Shown here: positions 29,934 through 42,190 of the stretch, piece after piece
Numbering within the stretch: position 1 is the first letter of the stretch
Layout of the letters: every line of letters starts with the position of its first letter
Program-made: the position numbers and the translations under genes
Source: Perca fluviatilis
Taxonomy: Eukaryota > Chordata > Actinopteri > Perciformes > Percidae
Assembly (NCBI RefSeq): GCF_010015445.1
Contig: NC_053112.1
Span: 32,947,998-33,011,997, forward strand
DNA: 64,000 nt
Direction of reading: 5' to 3'
Notes under the pieces: model-generated
Databases searched by the model: none
The model's input: the letters and a program-made list of their open reading frames with translations, nothing else
Told to the model about the DNA's origin: nothing

Positions 29934-32251
29934 AACAACAATGACAATTATTAGCATGTGCTATGAAACAACAGAAAGGTCCTTCACAGTGTCTCAAAAC
30001 AGGTCCAGAAAGTTAGACATCATTGATCATGAAGAACCTCTGCTGGATTTGATCATAATTTCGCCCACAGCAAACAATATTTTCTCATAGGAATGGGCGA
30101 ATGAGCGTGACAATGATAAAATATGAATATCTGTAGAGAGGCATATCTTCCAACTTTCTCAAAGGAAACTGTGAGCACATGCTTCAGGGGCTTCATTTCA
30201 ACCCCTGCCACCGCCATTGATTTAAGGCCCAGCATCAGCAGGAGCCTCATTTAGGAAAGTAATCTGTCTCGCCTGCCTGGGCCCGCTAAAAGGTTATTTA
30301 GCTGCCCCGTGCTTATAGCAATAGATAGAAGGAAGAAGAACACTGCCGATATGTTTGTGTTGGCTATTGATTGCTGTGGCTTGTTTGTGCAGAGCTGTTT
30401 TGCTGGAGTGTCCACCTCTGGTTTTAGGGGGGAGTGGGACACAAGCTGCGACTGCAGAGCCTGATTGGATGATCAGCATTTAAACAGTAGACACGGTGTT
30501 GAAGGCGCCCATTTTCCGGGGTCAAGTTCTGAGAAGGACTGAAATGAAAACAACACCGCGTTCTGGTGTGAACTCATTACCGTCGTAATCTAAAGATGAG
30601 CTTCACAATTACTTAAAATGCAAGAAAGGCATCGTTGGCTACTGAGAGAATCGTGTTAAATTATGCAGGAAGTAATACAGAAAATCCAGAGCCACAACAG
30701 GAAGGGATTAGTGTTGTATAGCACAAGTAAGGAATCCATTCTCATCTTCATTAATAAAGAAATGTATGCTGGCTGTCATAATACACAGAGTGCTAATGGA
30801 TTAAGTTTTAAAGACCGTAAGAAAGTATAATTTATCAAAAAGCAGAGGAGGATATTCATTCGGAAATGATTGCTTCATATGTCAATGTGTCTTTTGCAGT
30901 GTAAAAAGGGAAAGCTGACCGTTGACACATTAAGCAGGAAACGGGAACATGCAATTCTGTCAGAATCTGTACTACGCATAAATCTCTGCTACTAATTACA
31001 AATATCTTGATTCTGTCCTTTTAAACAATGGCAGCAACATCGTGCAATGACTTGTCTTGGATGTTTGGAAATTGCTAACCAATAACTATATTTGATATAC
31101 GTTGTGACTTTAAGTAAAGTTATGATGCCTGTGGTGGTTGTATATAATCTTACAGGATTGGTTTTATATATTTGGAGAAATGTGTTCGTGCTTTCTTTCC
31201 AAGAGTTTAGATGAGAACATTGATACCAATCTCATGTCTATGTGTTAAAGCACTTGAATCAAAGAGTCAAGTGTTTTGCCTAAATAAGCATAAAGATTTG
31301 AGGCAGAAAAAAAAAAAAAATGTATTTCCAAAATCCAAAACAGGCTTACCAACACCTAGAGCTCATTAATTAGCTAATTTGTTTTGTTCGTACATAAAAA
31401 GAAAGGCAAGACGACAATTTGTGGCTACAGGGAGAGTGACATGCTGGAGCTATTTCTTGACAAACATCCACCCAGTACTTGTGTGCGATATCTACGCTGT
31501 TGGTTGCTATATACAGGCACAATGAAGCCAAACCTGGCAACCTCATTGTGTTGACGAGTCTCTGGGATGCTGCGCCCAGCTGTTGTTTACTACATAACTC
31601 TCAATAAAAAAAAGTAGTTGTTAGATTTTTGTTTGTTTAGGGAATAAACAGATATAACATGTTAATTAGCATTATAGGTGTTGGAAGACATATTTTATCA
31701 TCTTGAAGAGAGTCATATAGCGTGCACCATTTCCAGTTTTCATGGTGAAACAGGCTGAACAAATCTAACTCTCCGCACACAAAGCAAATAAGCATACCCC
31801 GTTTTTTTGGCAATCAAGACTAGTAATGTTAGAGTCAACCAATAAGATTTAGTATGCATGCATGTAAAATCATGTTGATATATGAACTCATATGAATGCA
31901 TTGTGAGCAACAAATTCTTATAATTTATAATAAAATTATTTGGGTTTATAAAAAGGAAGCTGTTAACCTCCAAGTGTCTGGCAGCACACATGTTTTAAGT
32001 AATTGAAGCTCTGCAACACAAATGCAGGAAGGAACCACTTATATATCTAAAGAATAGCTTTGCTGAAAGTACAGATACTTCTAGTAAAGTAACTATTTTA
32101 ATGTAATCGCTGCAGTATATTGAAGTCGAAGAATTGGCTATTTTAAAGAGTTATGATTTAGAAAGCATTACATGCTGGGGTGTGGGACGACTCCTTTTAA
32201 TACCAATCATTTCCTATTTTTTCCATTTCTAAAATAAGAACAGCAGTAAGT
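29934..32251. other. unannotated stretch
   Basis: No gene recognised in about 2.3 kb. There is an A run at 31307-31320. Around 30150-30300 the sequence is complex and could be a conserved non-coding element; untested. Confidence 0.45.
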
Positions 32252-32640
32252 GCTCCTGCACACTGCCTGCGTGGCATGAGCGTGGCGTTTCTGTTGCTTG
32301 TCAGTTGCGTGGCGGCTGCTTGGAGTTTTCTATTTCTTTGCACACCAGAAATGTGTCTGACGAGGCGCTGCTGCTGCTACCCTTGTCTGTACACATGTAT
32401 GTTTCCCATTGATAAAATGAAATAATAGCATGTTCTTTATTTTGTCAATATTTTTGTTTGTAAATTTGTTTGCACATACTTCGATCCTTTTTCTAGAATG
32501 CATGCGTTTTTGGCACTGCTTGAGCCGCGCCTGAGACGTGCGTGTCACGCAGGCAGCGCGCAGGCTCTAACCTGTTAACATGGGAGCCAAAATAAAAACG
32601 GACACGACACGCTCACGCCACGCAGGCAGTGTGCAGGAGC
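32252..32640. mobile_element. MITE with 33-bp terminal inverted repeats
   Basis: 389 bp. The left arm 32252-32284 starts GCTCCTGCACACTGCCTGCG; the right arm 32608-32640 is its reverse complement with one mismatch. The interior is AT-rich with further GGCG/CACGC motifs near the arms. No clear target duplication was found, so the superfamily is open. No coding frame. Confidence 0.85.
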
Positions 32641-34039
32641 CCATGCTAAACATATAATGATCTGCAGAGATGTAAACTGAACTAGAGTATATCATAAATG
32701 CAGTATGTCAACATTTCCGCTGTGTGTTGCATTGTCAAGATCTGGTACCCAGAGAAATCACATTTCAAAAGACTTTAGATTAACCTTTTTTTTTTCCGAA
32801 AAAGAAATGTTTGCAATTGTTGGAAAATGCCTAAGTTTTTAAGATGATGTCTTTAAATTGTCTGTATGTATCGTCTGACCAACATTCCAAAACTGAAGAA
32901 ATTTCCATTTACAGTGATATAAAATAAAACAGCTGGAACCAGCAGTGATTTTGCTTTAATTTTCTAAAACAAATTGTATTATGCACACAAAAAATAGCTA
33001 ATGTTAAAAATAGTTGTCAGTCAATTTACTGGCCATGAGAATATACAGTAGGTTAATTGACTAATTGTATCAGCACCAGCTGTCTACATGCTGTTCATGC
33101 TGGCATGGTATTTTTCCAGTGGTATACACAGCTGCTGTACCAGGGTCATTCACTTGCCACCTCTCTGCAGAAATACTGAACTGATTATTTGCATCAATAA
33201 CACAGTTAATTTATTAGTCATTAAACTGATTGGCCTTTTGGACAGAAGGAGATATTTCTGGCAGAGAAGCTGCACCTGAAATGTTATTTTAGCTGCCGCA
33301 GAGTATTAAGACATAGTAAATGCTGAGCCCCTAAGGAGCTGGTGAGGTTTGTAGTTCAAGCAGCTTGTTGTAATCACCCTCTTCGCTTTGCCCCATCAGC
33401 TATAGAATCTAATCAAAGACTAATCCATCCCCCAACATCCTGAAGGAGCAGGTGTACATTCATCTGTTAGTGAAATTAAGCCTCTTGTTAAACCCCTGCT
33501 GTGTTTATCTTCTAATTAAAACCTGATAGATAGTTCTCTACATTAATATCACACATACAGTGCATGTGAGCTTCAATGTCTAAACCTGGGTGTCCTTGTT
33601 TAGCAGGGATAAGAGGTGTATTATGGTAAAATTTCTGCAAAGCGTGGATTTAACATGCTTTTCTGATTTGAGAGGCTGAGTGCCTGCTTGGACACTCAGT
33701 GTGCCTGCACATGCTCGCTGTTTCAACAAAGGCGTTTTCTCTGTGAATCTCATTTTGGCAAACAAATGCTTCAGTGTTGCATATACATGATGCCTACATC
33801 CTGATGAATACTGTATTTCGCTGTGGACGGGAAACGAGGCTGCATCTTTTGATCAGCTAATCACTTACTTTGCCAAATATAAAAAGGCTAATATGATTAG
33901 ATACCAGAATGCATAAAAGCAACTCGAAGTTTCGGAGTAACACAGCATTCAAGCTATTAGTTGATTTTAGGAGTGGCAATATGGATGAAGTCCTTTTTAT
34001 CAGGGTACATTTCATTTTATATTGTTATATCGATATATC
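32641..34039. other. unannotated stretch
   Basis: Nothing recognised. Confidence 0.5.
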
Positions 34040-34592
34040 TTAAGGCTCTGACACACCAACCCGAAGGCCGACCTTCGGCAGAAAAGGCAGTTGGACTGCA
34101 GGCGGTGCTAATCTGTATTGTCGCCCAAAAAATGAAAACCGGCAGCTGATTGGACGAACGCATCACATGGATCTGGCTTCCCCAGAATTTCAAAGCCAGG
34201 CCAAAATGGCGGCTCGTTCGGAATACGATCTCATATTTTACGAAAATAGTTCACCCAAACGTGTTTCTGAAAACATTTTAAGCAAGAAATAGGCCATGCA
34301 GTTGCTGAATCTGTCTTCATTTCAGATCGACAAAGGTCAGTTTCAAAGATTTTCGTCAGATTTTGAGAGGCGTTAGTCGCTCGTCATTTCCAGGTTAGCA
34401 CTCCACCAATCAGATTGGTCAATGAGTCCGACTGCCCGCCTTCCGATTCAACATATCAAAATGTGGCCCAAATGAAGGCCGACGACTCCTCCAACTGATG
34501 ACGGCACGGAACACACCGAACAGACTCGAGTCACTGACCTCGCCAGACTGTCCGACGGCCGATAATTGGGTTGGTGTGTCAGCGCCTTTTAA
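34040..34592. mobile_element. MITE, GACACACCAACCC ends, TTAA at both edges
   Basis: The left end AAGGCTCTGACACACCAACC (34042) and the right end GGTTGGTGTGTCAGCGCCTT are inverted repeats with one mismatch over about 21 bp. TTAA stands at 34040-34043 and 34589-34592, though two extra T at the right edge make the TTAA reading uncertain; a three-base TWA target (Harbinger-like) is the alternative. The interior is complex and CpG-richer than the flanks. No transposase frame. Confidence 0.85.
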
Positions 34593-36584
34593 GGTTTCTA
34601 GAAATTAATAACATACCATTTATAGATACAATAACTGGATAATCCCGTAAATCAGATACCTGGAAGATGTATGCAATAGTCCAGATATTGTACTACTTAC
34701 TGTATAAATGCTATAGTGAAATCTATGACACTCAACCAATTTATATTGTCTCACAGTACGTATATAGGTATGTAGGCTACCGCTCAACTCAGTGCTGGAA
34801 TTTAGATAGTGTTTAGCAGTACAGACTTACAGCTCTTGTTTCTTTCAATGTACGTCTGTTCTAGCAGTGTGTTTAAGTACACTGACAGCTACTGGAAAAC
34901 CTTTTTTCCTTGTATGCCAATAAAGACGATTCTGATATTGTGCTTCTTTCTGTGGTTGGGGCTTAATTTATGTTTCATGTTTGGTAATGGTTAGACATCA
35001 CAGAGATGAGTGGTTTGAGTTAGAGCTAAAGTTGGGTTGAGATTAAGGGTCGGGTTAAGCTTGAGCAGAACTAATTTGTGTTGTCCGACCACGTTGGAAC
35101 AGTTTGTTCTGAATGGCCACACTCGAAGACGGAGTAAAAAGCCAGTCACCACAGAGAGGGGAGAGACGCGATATATATTTTCAGTCTCTCCAGGAAAACC
35201 GTAATAGTGTTGCACTCAGTTGTTCACATGAAAATTGACAGAAATAGTTGTGTAACAAATGGAAAAAAAGAGAGTTTGAGAGGAGTTCAAACCCTGGCTC
35301 CTTTCCCATACTCACAGATTACCAGTCATGGTGTGAAGTGGGTGTGATAGTCGGATAGTTGATTTTGGAAAGTTACAGAAATGGTGAATCCCCCTTAATA
35401 CAAAGCAAATAAAAATTAAGAAGCATACTGGCAGCTTAAGCATCGCAGAAGTCGACAGGTTGGTTTAATGTTGAGGTAAGGGGGAAACATACTTTGACAC
35501 AATGGCTGTATGTTACAGATCTAGTCCCATGTGCGGGAGTTTGGGGGGCAGCTGAAACGGGTTTAAAAAATGAGTGGAATAATTACTTAATTAATATTTT
35601 ATAAATACTTTAAATAACACAAAACAACTAAATGGTGATAGGTAATACATCTGATTTCATATACTGCTTTAGTAAAAATTATATTTTTTCAGGGCTCTGG
35701 CTCTCACCTGAGACCATTGTCGACGCATATGCATGACGCAAAAAACGATAATTACTGTTGCACTAGCCTGGACATCTTACTGTACCCATGTTGCAATAAA
35801 GGTTACCTAAATGTCATTTATATAAATTTGCTCTCAGCTTACTAATTGATTGCGCGTTTTGTGTAGATTTGGACTTTTGTACGTTTTATTCCACTTTGTT
35901 TAAACGGCGAAGTTCTCCTGTTTTGAGCTGACTGGTGAATGTGACGAGCGTAGTATAGGCCTTGCTGGATACACCGTGACTCTATTTGTGGATCTACTGA
36001 TCGCTGTGGATTACTTTTTTTCATGTCATTGGATTACGGCAAAATACTGATCTTTTTTTCTTTACGTGTCTTAACGTTTTATGGTGTGATTGCGCTTGGT
36101 TTCTGCGTTTGGAGAGGCATCTCAACACACTTTAGGTCCAACACTGATTGTTCACTGTTACATTTTAGTTCAATTTAAGTGTCGGGGAATTCCGCCACCG
36201 TCTGTCTATTGTGCTCCAACACAGCCGTGCCGCGATTGGATTTCATAAGGGCGAATTGTTAAATTGTTACAATGTAATTTCAAATCTGCTTTAAAAAATA
36301 AACACGTTTATTTAGCATGTTTCTTTTGTCCATATGTGCTCGTGCTGTGTTCCCAGGTCTCAGCTGCTACAATTAGTTGTTTTTTTTGTTTCCCCCCTCT
36401 GGCTCGAATGTCAAATTCGCCTATGTCTAGTCCAGTCAGTACGCTTACTTATTACTCAGTATCGCATCGCCATTTTCTTTGGTGTAAGTGGCTGTGCTCA
36501 AACAAGCTGCAGCTGTGTGCAGTACAGTATGGGAAGTTCAGTTCAGGCTCTTTGCAAACAAATAGGCTCTAGGGGTGTCGGTCT
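34593..36584. other. unannotated stretch
   Basis: No gene recognised. A degenerate GGGTT(A/G)-type stretch lies at 35022-35058. The part 35690-36250 has a different texture (CpG, GCGC) and may be an unclassified repeat; no ends were found. Confidence 0.4.
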
Positions 36585-36830
36585 GTCTGTCTGTTTGTCC
36601 ACTACTTTGGTCCAGACAAAAATACCTCAATAACTGTTAGATGTAGATTGTCATGAAATGTGATCCAAACATTCATGGTTCCCAGACAATAAATGATGTT
36701 CACATTTGTGGTTTTGAGTGAAATGCCTCAGCAACTATTGGATGGGTTGACATGAAATTTTGTGCAAACTCAAATTTATGTCCCCCTCAAGATAAATAGT
36801 GACTTTTGTGATTTCTGATGTGTGTCTGAT
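36585..36830 (+). repeat. diffuse CAACTATTGGATGG-type dispersed repeat
   Basis: The text runs ACTACTTTGGTCCAGACAAA, CTCAATAACTGTTAGATGTA, TGTCATGAAATG, then again CTCAGCAACTATTGGATGGG, TGACATGAAATTTTG and CCCCTCAAGATAAATAG. These two passes of one roughly 100-130-bp theme indicate an internally tandem repeat. The element at 39190-39745 carries the same theme on the other strand. I know it as a common fish repeat of uncertain class. Confidence 0.65.
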
Positions 36831-37419
36831 GCAGGCATGTAAGGAGGCTATGGGTGTCTCAAGGTTAAGATAAGATGAGGACCTTGTGGATATTACTGAC
36901 TCAGACAGTCTGAACAAAGAGTTAGACACTGCATTGTTATGTTTACATTGGTTCTGTGTGACGTGGATATGCACTGTAAAAGGGTGAAATGAGTGTTCTG
37001 TACGTAAGATTTTCATATGGCTGTGTCCATGCATACATGCTGTACCAAGATCTTCTATGATATATCGGATTTGTGTTGTATTAAACATATATATTCAAGT
37101 AAGGACAACTGAGGCTTGTTGTTTATTCTATTATTATTTCATCAAAGTTGAGATTGACCTGAAGTACAAAGATTTCTAAAACTCCTGACTGATTAGTTAA
37201 TTCTATTTTATTAATAATTCTTTAGGACACTTTTTACCCCCGAAATGTTGCATGTGCATTCTATGCAGGCTGGTAGGTACAGTAAGAGTACTGGTACCTT
37301 CTTTTTTTTCCAGTTCAAGTAATCTGTCCTTTTCTCAGAAGACATTTTGACATGTTACAGTAGGAAAGCACGGGTTTAAATAATAAAGTTAAAGACAGCG
37401 GAATTTCGTTCTGCAGCCT
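36831..37419. other. unannotated stretch
   Basis: Nothing recognised. Confidence 0.5.
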
Positions 37420-37850
37420 GAGTTTCAGGGTTATGTTCAAGTTTTAGGTATTTATTGTCAAATGCACAACAATTAGAGAACCCTAACCCAATGGAATTCA
37501 AATCCCTCTCAGGCCATGGCTAACATCGAATCCAGTATGGGTCCTTCGGCAAGACCTTTGATGCTATCTGCCTACCTCAAGTGTGAGTGAAACCACAAAC
37601 AGGAGAGTCATACCGGCTCGGACGTCGCCCGGGTCAACAAGGTCCGCGTCAGGTGTTATGGAACCAGGGCTTGAGATTGACGAGGTACAACAAAAATGCT
37701 ACGGCAAGGGGGAGCCAGGACGCAAGGTCAGCGGGGGGATGTCATCATCCCCCCTACAATCCGAGGTAGGGTACCAAGCCCCAAGAACAGACGGGCCTTA
37801 ACACGATGTAGCAATCCTGATATTTATCCCAATAAAAACAAAAGTGGCTT
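37420..37850. repeat. possible retroelement fragment, CpG-rich
   Basis: A GC- and CpG-rich island in AT-rich surroundings (GGCTCGGACGTCGCCCGGGT, CAACAAGGTCCGCGTCAGGT). A short hairpin GGGGGGATG / CATCCCCCC lies at 37734-37755. The wording resembles 5' regions of fish non-LTR retroelements from memory, but no RT or endonuclease motif is present, so the class is unproven. Confidence 0.35.
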
Positions 37851-39189
37851 TGTATTTACACTCAGCAGTGTTCCACGTTGAAGCCAGCGCTGCAGAAAGA
37901 CTCCGACTTTGTCAGAGCCTGCGACTTCCACTGGTGGATCATTGGATAATAAGCTCAGTGTGGAGTAAACTGGCAGTGATGGGGTTAGGATGAGAGAAAG
38001 CAGGATGGAACAGATCTGGGTTTTGATTGGTTTGATGGAGGAGAAATCTTGTGATGTTTGCTTTTCTTTGTTTTGATATCTGACAGCCTGACCTGTCTGT
38101 ATTTCCTTGATTTAAATAAATAATAATAAAACACTGCAAACATGTATAGTTTATTGAATTCACTTTAACAAAGATTGAGAAACGGACAAGGATGGAAGTC
38201 TAGCTGTGGTTCATTAGTTCATGTCGGACCAATGTTTTCTGAATCTATGAATATTTTATATTTCCAGCACTTGCTCTGTAAGAAAAAGTGTAAATTGAAC
38301 AGCTGTAATTAAGCGTGCCTAATAAAATACTTACAGAGCATAAAGTTTCTAACTGCAGACACTAAACTTTGAAAAGATTCGGTACCAGCACTCTAACAAT
38401 ATGAGATGGTAGGGAATTTACAGAGAATCTTGAAATAGTTTACAATTAAAGTACCGAGGGAATAAATGAATTGGGCATGAAATTGTTCTGCAGTATATCA
38501 AAAGAATCGCTTTCAACTTGGACGGGAGCCTTGGGAGCCCATTTTTTCAAGATATACTCAAAGATATGAAGAAGTGGCATTTTTAATTTTTGCTGTGACA
38601 CAGGAAGTGGGAAACGAGCGAGGGAGGAGGAATAAGAAGGGAGGGAGGAAATGCATCTACTGTGTGTGGGAAAAGAGAGAACGGAGATGCTTTGCTCATT
38701 AAAAAACAAATGTATGTCTGTACTTCGACACGGCTGCCTTTTATGATTTGTAGGACAGATGTTTCTGTTGCTCTTGAAAAAGCCACATTGTTGTTTAACA
38801 ACACTTACTGCTGTTCTTAACGTATTTCCAGAATCCTCAAAGACTCGTCTAATCATTTGGATTAAAAGTATTAACTCTGCAACACAATAAAAAAACAATA
38901 CATTTTTTACCCTCTCCCCAAGTTGCAATTTTGCTTTCTTAATACAGGTAGCCTAGCTAGTTTTGTATGACACAAGACAAATATAAACACAGTATAAATT
39001 GTGTAGATTGTGTATGAAAATAATACAATGCAACATCAATACAGACAAACTCATAATTAAGTGTTTTAGTTTTGTTTCTTGCCACGGATTTATGTAATCC
39101 TGGCTACAGTTTTTGTTTGGATTAGTGACAGTGGCACAATATTGGAAACATGTTTACAATAGACAAGGCCACGCTAGCCATTCTGTAAA
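37851..39189. other. unannotated stretch
   Basis: No gene recognised. The 160-codon minus-strand frame at 38446-38928 lacks any known domain and I do not support it as a gene. Confidence 0.45.
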
Positions 39190-39745
39190 GCACTAAAGAC
39201 AAAGTAAAGATTTGGGCTGATCAGAATGTTATTAGTTTTGCAAACCAAAATATCGGACAAAGAAATATTTTGACATGATGATGGCGATGAAAGAAAGGTC
39301 AATGATTTAAAGGTTTTAGAATTTATCCTGAGGAGGACATGGATGTGTTAACCAAACGTCACAGCAATCTGTCCAATAGTTTTTGAGATATTTCAAGAGA
39401 AGCAAACCTCATGGTGGCGCTAGAGGAAACCTCAGGGGATCATCAAAGTCATTAGAATACATTGTCAATGAATCCACAAATGTCTGTACAAAATTCTCCA
39501 TCCAGAAGATGTTGAGATATTTAATAAAAAAATTTAAACTTTGACCTGCTGATAAAAATGAAAAGAAGTCAGGGCATCACAAAAGTCATGAGAATTCATC
39601 CTCTAAAGAAACCTAAATACAGTATCTGTAGCAAATGTCCTGGCAATCCATCAGATTTTTGTCAAGATGTGACGGAACCACTGATGGTGAAATCAGGGCA
39701 TCACCAAAATCAGTAGGATTAATCCTCTGGGGACCATGCATGTTA
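39190..39745 (-). repeat. second copy of the diffuse CAACTATTGGATGG-type repeat
   Basis: Relative to the copy at 36585 this is inverted. At least three diverged passes are visible: CAATCTGTCCAATAGTTTTTG then GAGATATTTCAAG; ATTCTCCATCCAGAAGATGTTGAGATATTT; and GGCAATCCATCAGATTTTTG. Each is followed by a segment with CATCA(C/A)AAA and a 'CCTCTGGGGACCATG' style phrase. The passes are roughly 120 bp apart. Confidence 0.65.
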
Positions 39746-42120
39746 CAATTATTCCATCTGTATATTTGTTTTTTTTATCCAGATGGTTGAAGTATTTTGA
39801 CAAAAATTACCTTTTTGGTTGTTCAAACTTTGCCAGGTTTGTTTTTTGTAAGAACGGATGCTTAGCTCTGTGACTGGAATGTAATGGTCACACATGAGAA
39901 ACACAAATTGGGGCTTAGCTTTGACCATCTGCTGATTCAACCCACAAACCTTTCCTCCTAAAACGACAACAACATGCAGATGTGCGAGTGTGTGTGCAGA
40001 CACTTGTGGCCCCTTACACACTTAATGAAATTGACTATGCCGGACCTCATACCAGGGCCTCATGTCTTTGCAGCGGCTGTCAGTGGAAGTGGGCTTCTGT
40101 CAACAGATGGCCCAAGCAGCGGTTCTGACAGATTAATTTGTTCCCCTAAACAAAGTTGTCGCCATCAACCGCCAGACCGCTGACACCAGAACCCCATTAG
40201 TGTAGTTTAGTGGTCTGGGCGGGAGACTGAACATGAACTGACGCAGCAAAACGAGCGAAAGGAACATCCATCTGTTCTTTCCCTCTTGCTCTACAGTGAG
40301 CGCATCCATCTATCCTTTCATCCATCTAGTCTGCTTTCCATTATTAATGAGACATTAGCTCTGTATGTAATTAATTGGTGCTGTTAATAGTGAATGCATC
40401 AAATTAATGATTTTTAATTAAGGAGATGTTTGGGTGTTGTTGATTATGCCTACAGGGCGCGTATCTGCTGTGGTTTATGTAAACTGTCAAGCTCTCTTTT
40501 GTCTCCATTTAATGAGCTAAGTCATGGTTTGGGCTGCCCTAAGTAGGTAATGCAGCACATGGGCCTGTTTAATCTGGCAGCAACAGTTTATGCGTTGAAA
40601 CCTGTTAATTTCATAAACATCTGAGAAGCCCCTGTGATGTCGGCTTGCTGTAGCATATGTCTTCGTTATTTTGCCCCACTCAGCAGGAACGCTCTGACCA
40701 TTTAGCGAATAGAAAACCTAATAACAGTCTGCACACAGACATCATGATGACTGTATTTCCTTTTCTTGCATCACCAGGAATATTCTTGTTCTTTTGCCAC
40801 AGATCAAAGCTTCCTGTCAAATACAATCGCATCCAGATGATCTTTTGAACCTTTTAGATGTCGTAGCACGAGGAGGTCCAAATACAGCAATGGACTTGTA
40901 TCTTGAAAAGCAGCGAAGTATCAATCGGGTTGGTTTACATGACAGTAACAATTTCGCATCTGCAGGTCTGTTTAGCTTCAAGTGCAGCTCTGTTCTGTTT
41001 TCTTTGGGCTCAACAATGAAGCTGAATCATAGAGTGAGCTGTGGGCTTATCATTTATGTCTCTGTGCTGTAGCTCTGTGCCTGCCTTTTTCTTCTTCCTC
41101 CAGTGCAGCAGCAGCAATAGTAGTAGCAGCCTATATGAGGACAGTTGGTGCATATCAATCAGGATGCAGGGTGCTTTCTGATGAAGACCACGTCTTCCCA
41201 TCTCTCACCGTCGTCAATACGTGCAGATGCATCAAAGGGCCAAAGACTTTTAGAGGCTGGTGTTGCCAGTTGCTTTTACAAATGGAGTGAAGAGAAGGAA
41301 GAGTACTGTAATTTTGAGATGATAATAGCACTGTCAGCATGTGTGGGAGTAAGTATTAGTGTTAGCTGGTGCAAAAAGGCACCATCTTGTTGGTAAATGA
41401 TGGTTCTGCATGGCGGTGTGGTTGCAGCCGGGAACAGACAGTCAGCAGTTTCCAGAATGTTCTGTGGTGTTGGTCTGTGGAAGTGGATGCCTCAACTCCC
41501 ACCACACCCTCGTGTATTTCTGCAGGACTGTTTGTCTTTTTTAGCATTTTAAGGAGCATCAATATTTAACTCAAACAGAGACTTCTTTTTTTTCCAATCA
41601 AGAGCACATTTGTCTGAGCTCTGCTGTCATACTCCAATGTCTGATTCTTGAATTATGCACCCTTGCCTATAAAATGAGAGCCTACTTCGATCTACTTGCT
41701 CCTGGGAGGAGACTCGAGATTTTAAGTAGAGGTGCTGACGTCATACATGTGGTCCAGTCTGTGACTCAGCCATGTTGCCAGCATGGTGGCGACTGTTTAT
41801 GTCCAAAGTGGCAGCCGCGGTGGGAAACCTTTCCATCGCTTTTGTGTCTAAGTGCGTCATTCAGAGCACTGCATCATTTATGCTGCACCTCAAATGAGAG
41901 CCTTCTCAGGCTAAATAAAGGCAACTGAGTCTTATGTAACCATGGTCCAAGTGTGCAATAACAGTATGCTGAGTAGAAAGAAAAGACACAACTTGTTCAT
42001 GTTGCTCTGAAAATATCTCAGGGGCGTCACTCTGACAGGAGCCATGGCTTCACTTAAATAGGGGGTAATTTAACTTAACCTCTTGCAGTTCCACAAGAAC
42101 AGCTGAGTCTGTTTTCTCAG
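39746..42120. other. unannotated stretch with candidate conserved element
   Basis: No gene recognised. The part 40330-40480 is dense in homeodomain-like cores (GTAATTAATTGG, AAATTAATGATT, TTTTAATTAAGG) and looks like vertebrate developmental non-coding DNA. A perfect TGACGTCA lies at 41736-41743. Both are sequence observations only. Confidence 0.4.
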
Positions 42121-42190
42121 TAGTTTATCTGTTTGTGCATCTGAACCAATACTATATAGTATTGGTTCAGATGCACAAACAGATAAACTA
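42121..42190. repeat. perfect 70-bp palindrome, no spacer
   Basis: The left arm 42121-42155 (starting TAGTTTATCTGTTTGTGCAT) is the exact reverse complement of 42156-42190, with the centre ACTAT/ATAGT and no unpaired base. The next bases outward (G at 42120, G at 42191) do not pair, so the symmetry stops sharply. It has no target duplication and no known element ends. It could be a recent fold-back duplication, a cruciform-forming site, or a sequencing or assembly fold-back artefact. Confidence 0.97.

Noticed and set aside
35022..35058. GGGTTA-like words as interstitial telomere repeat
   Set aside because: Too degenerate and too short; spacing does not follow a 6-bp period.
38446..38928. 160-codon minus-strand frame
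   Set aside because: No recognisable motif, low-complexity Ser/Pro stretch, and no splice or promoter context.
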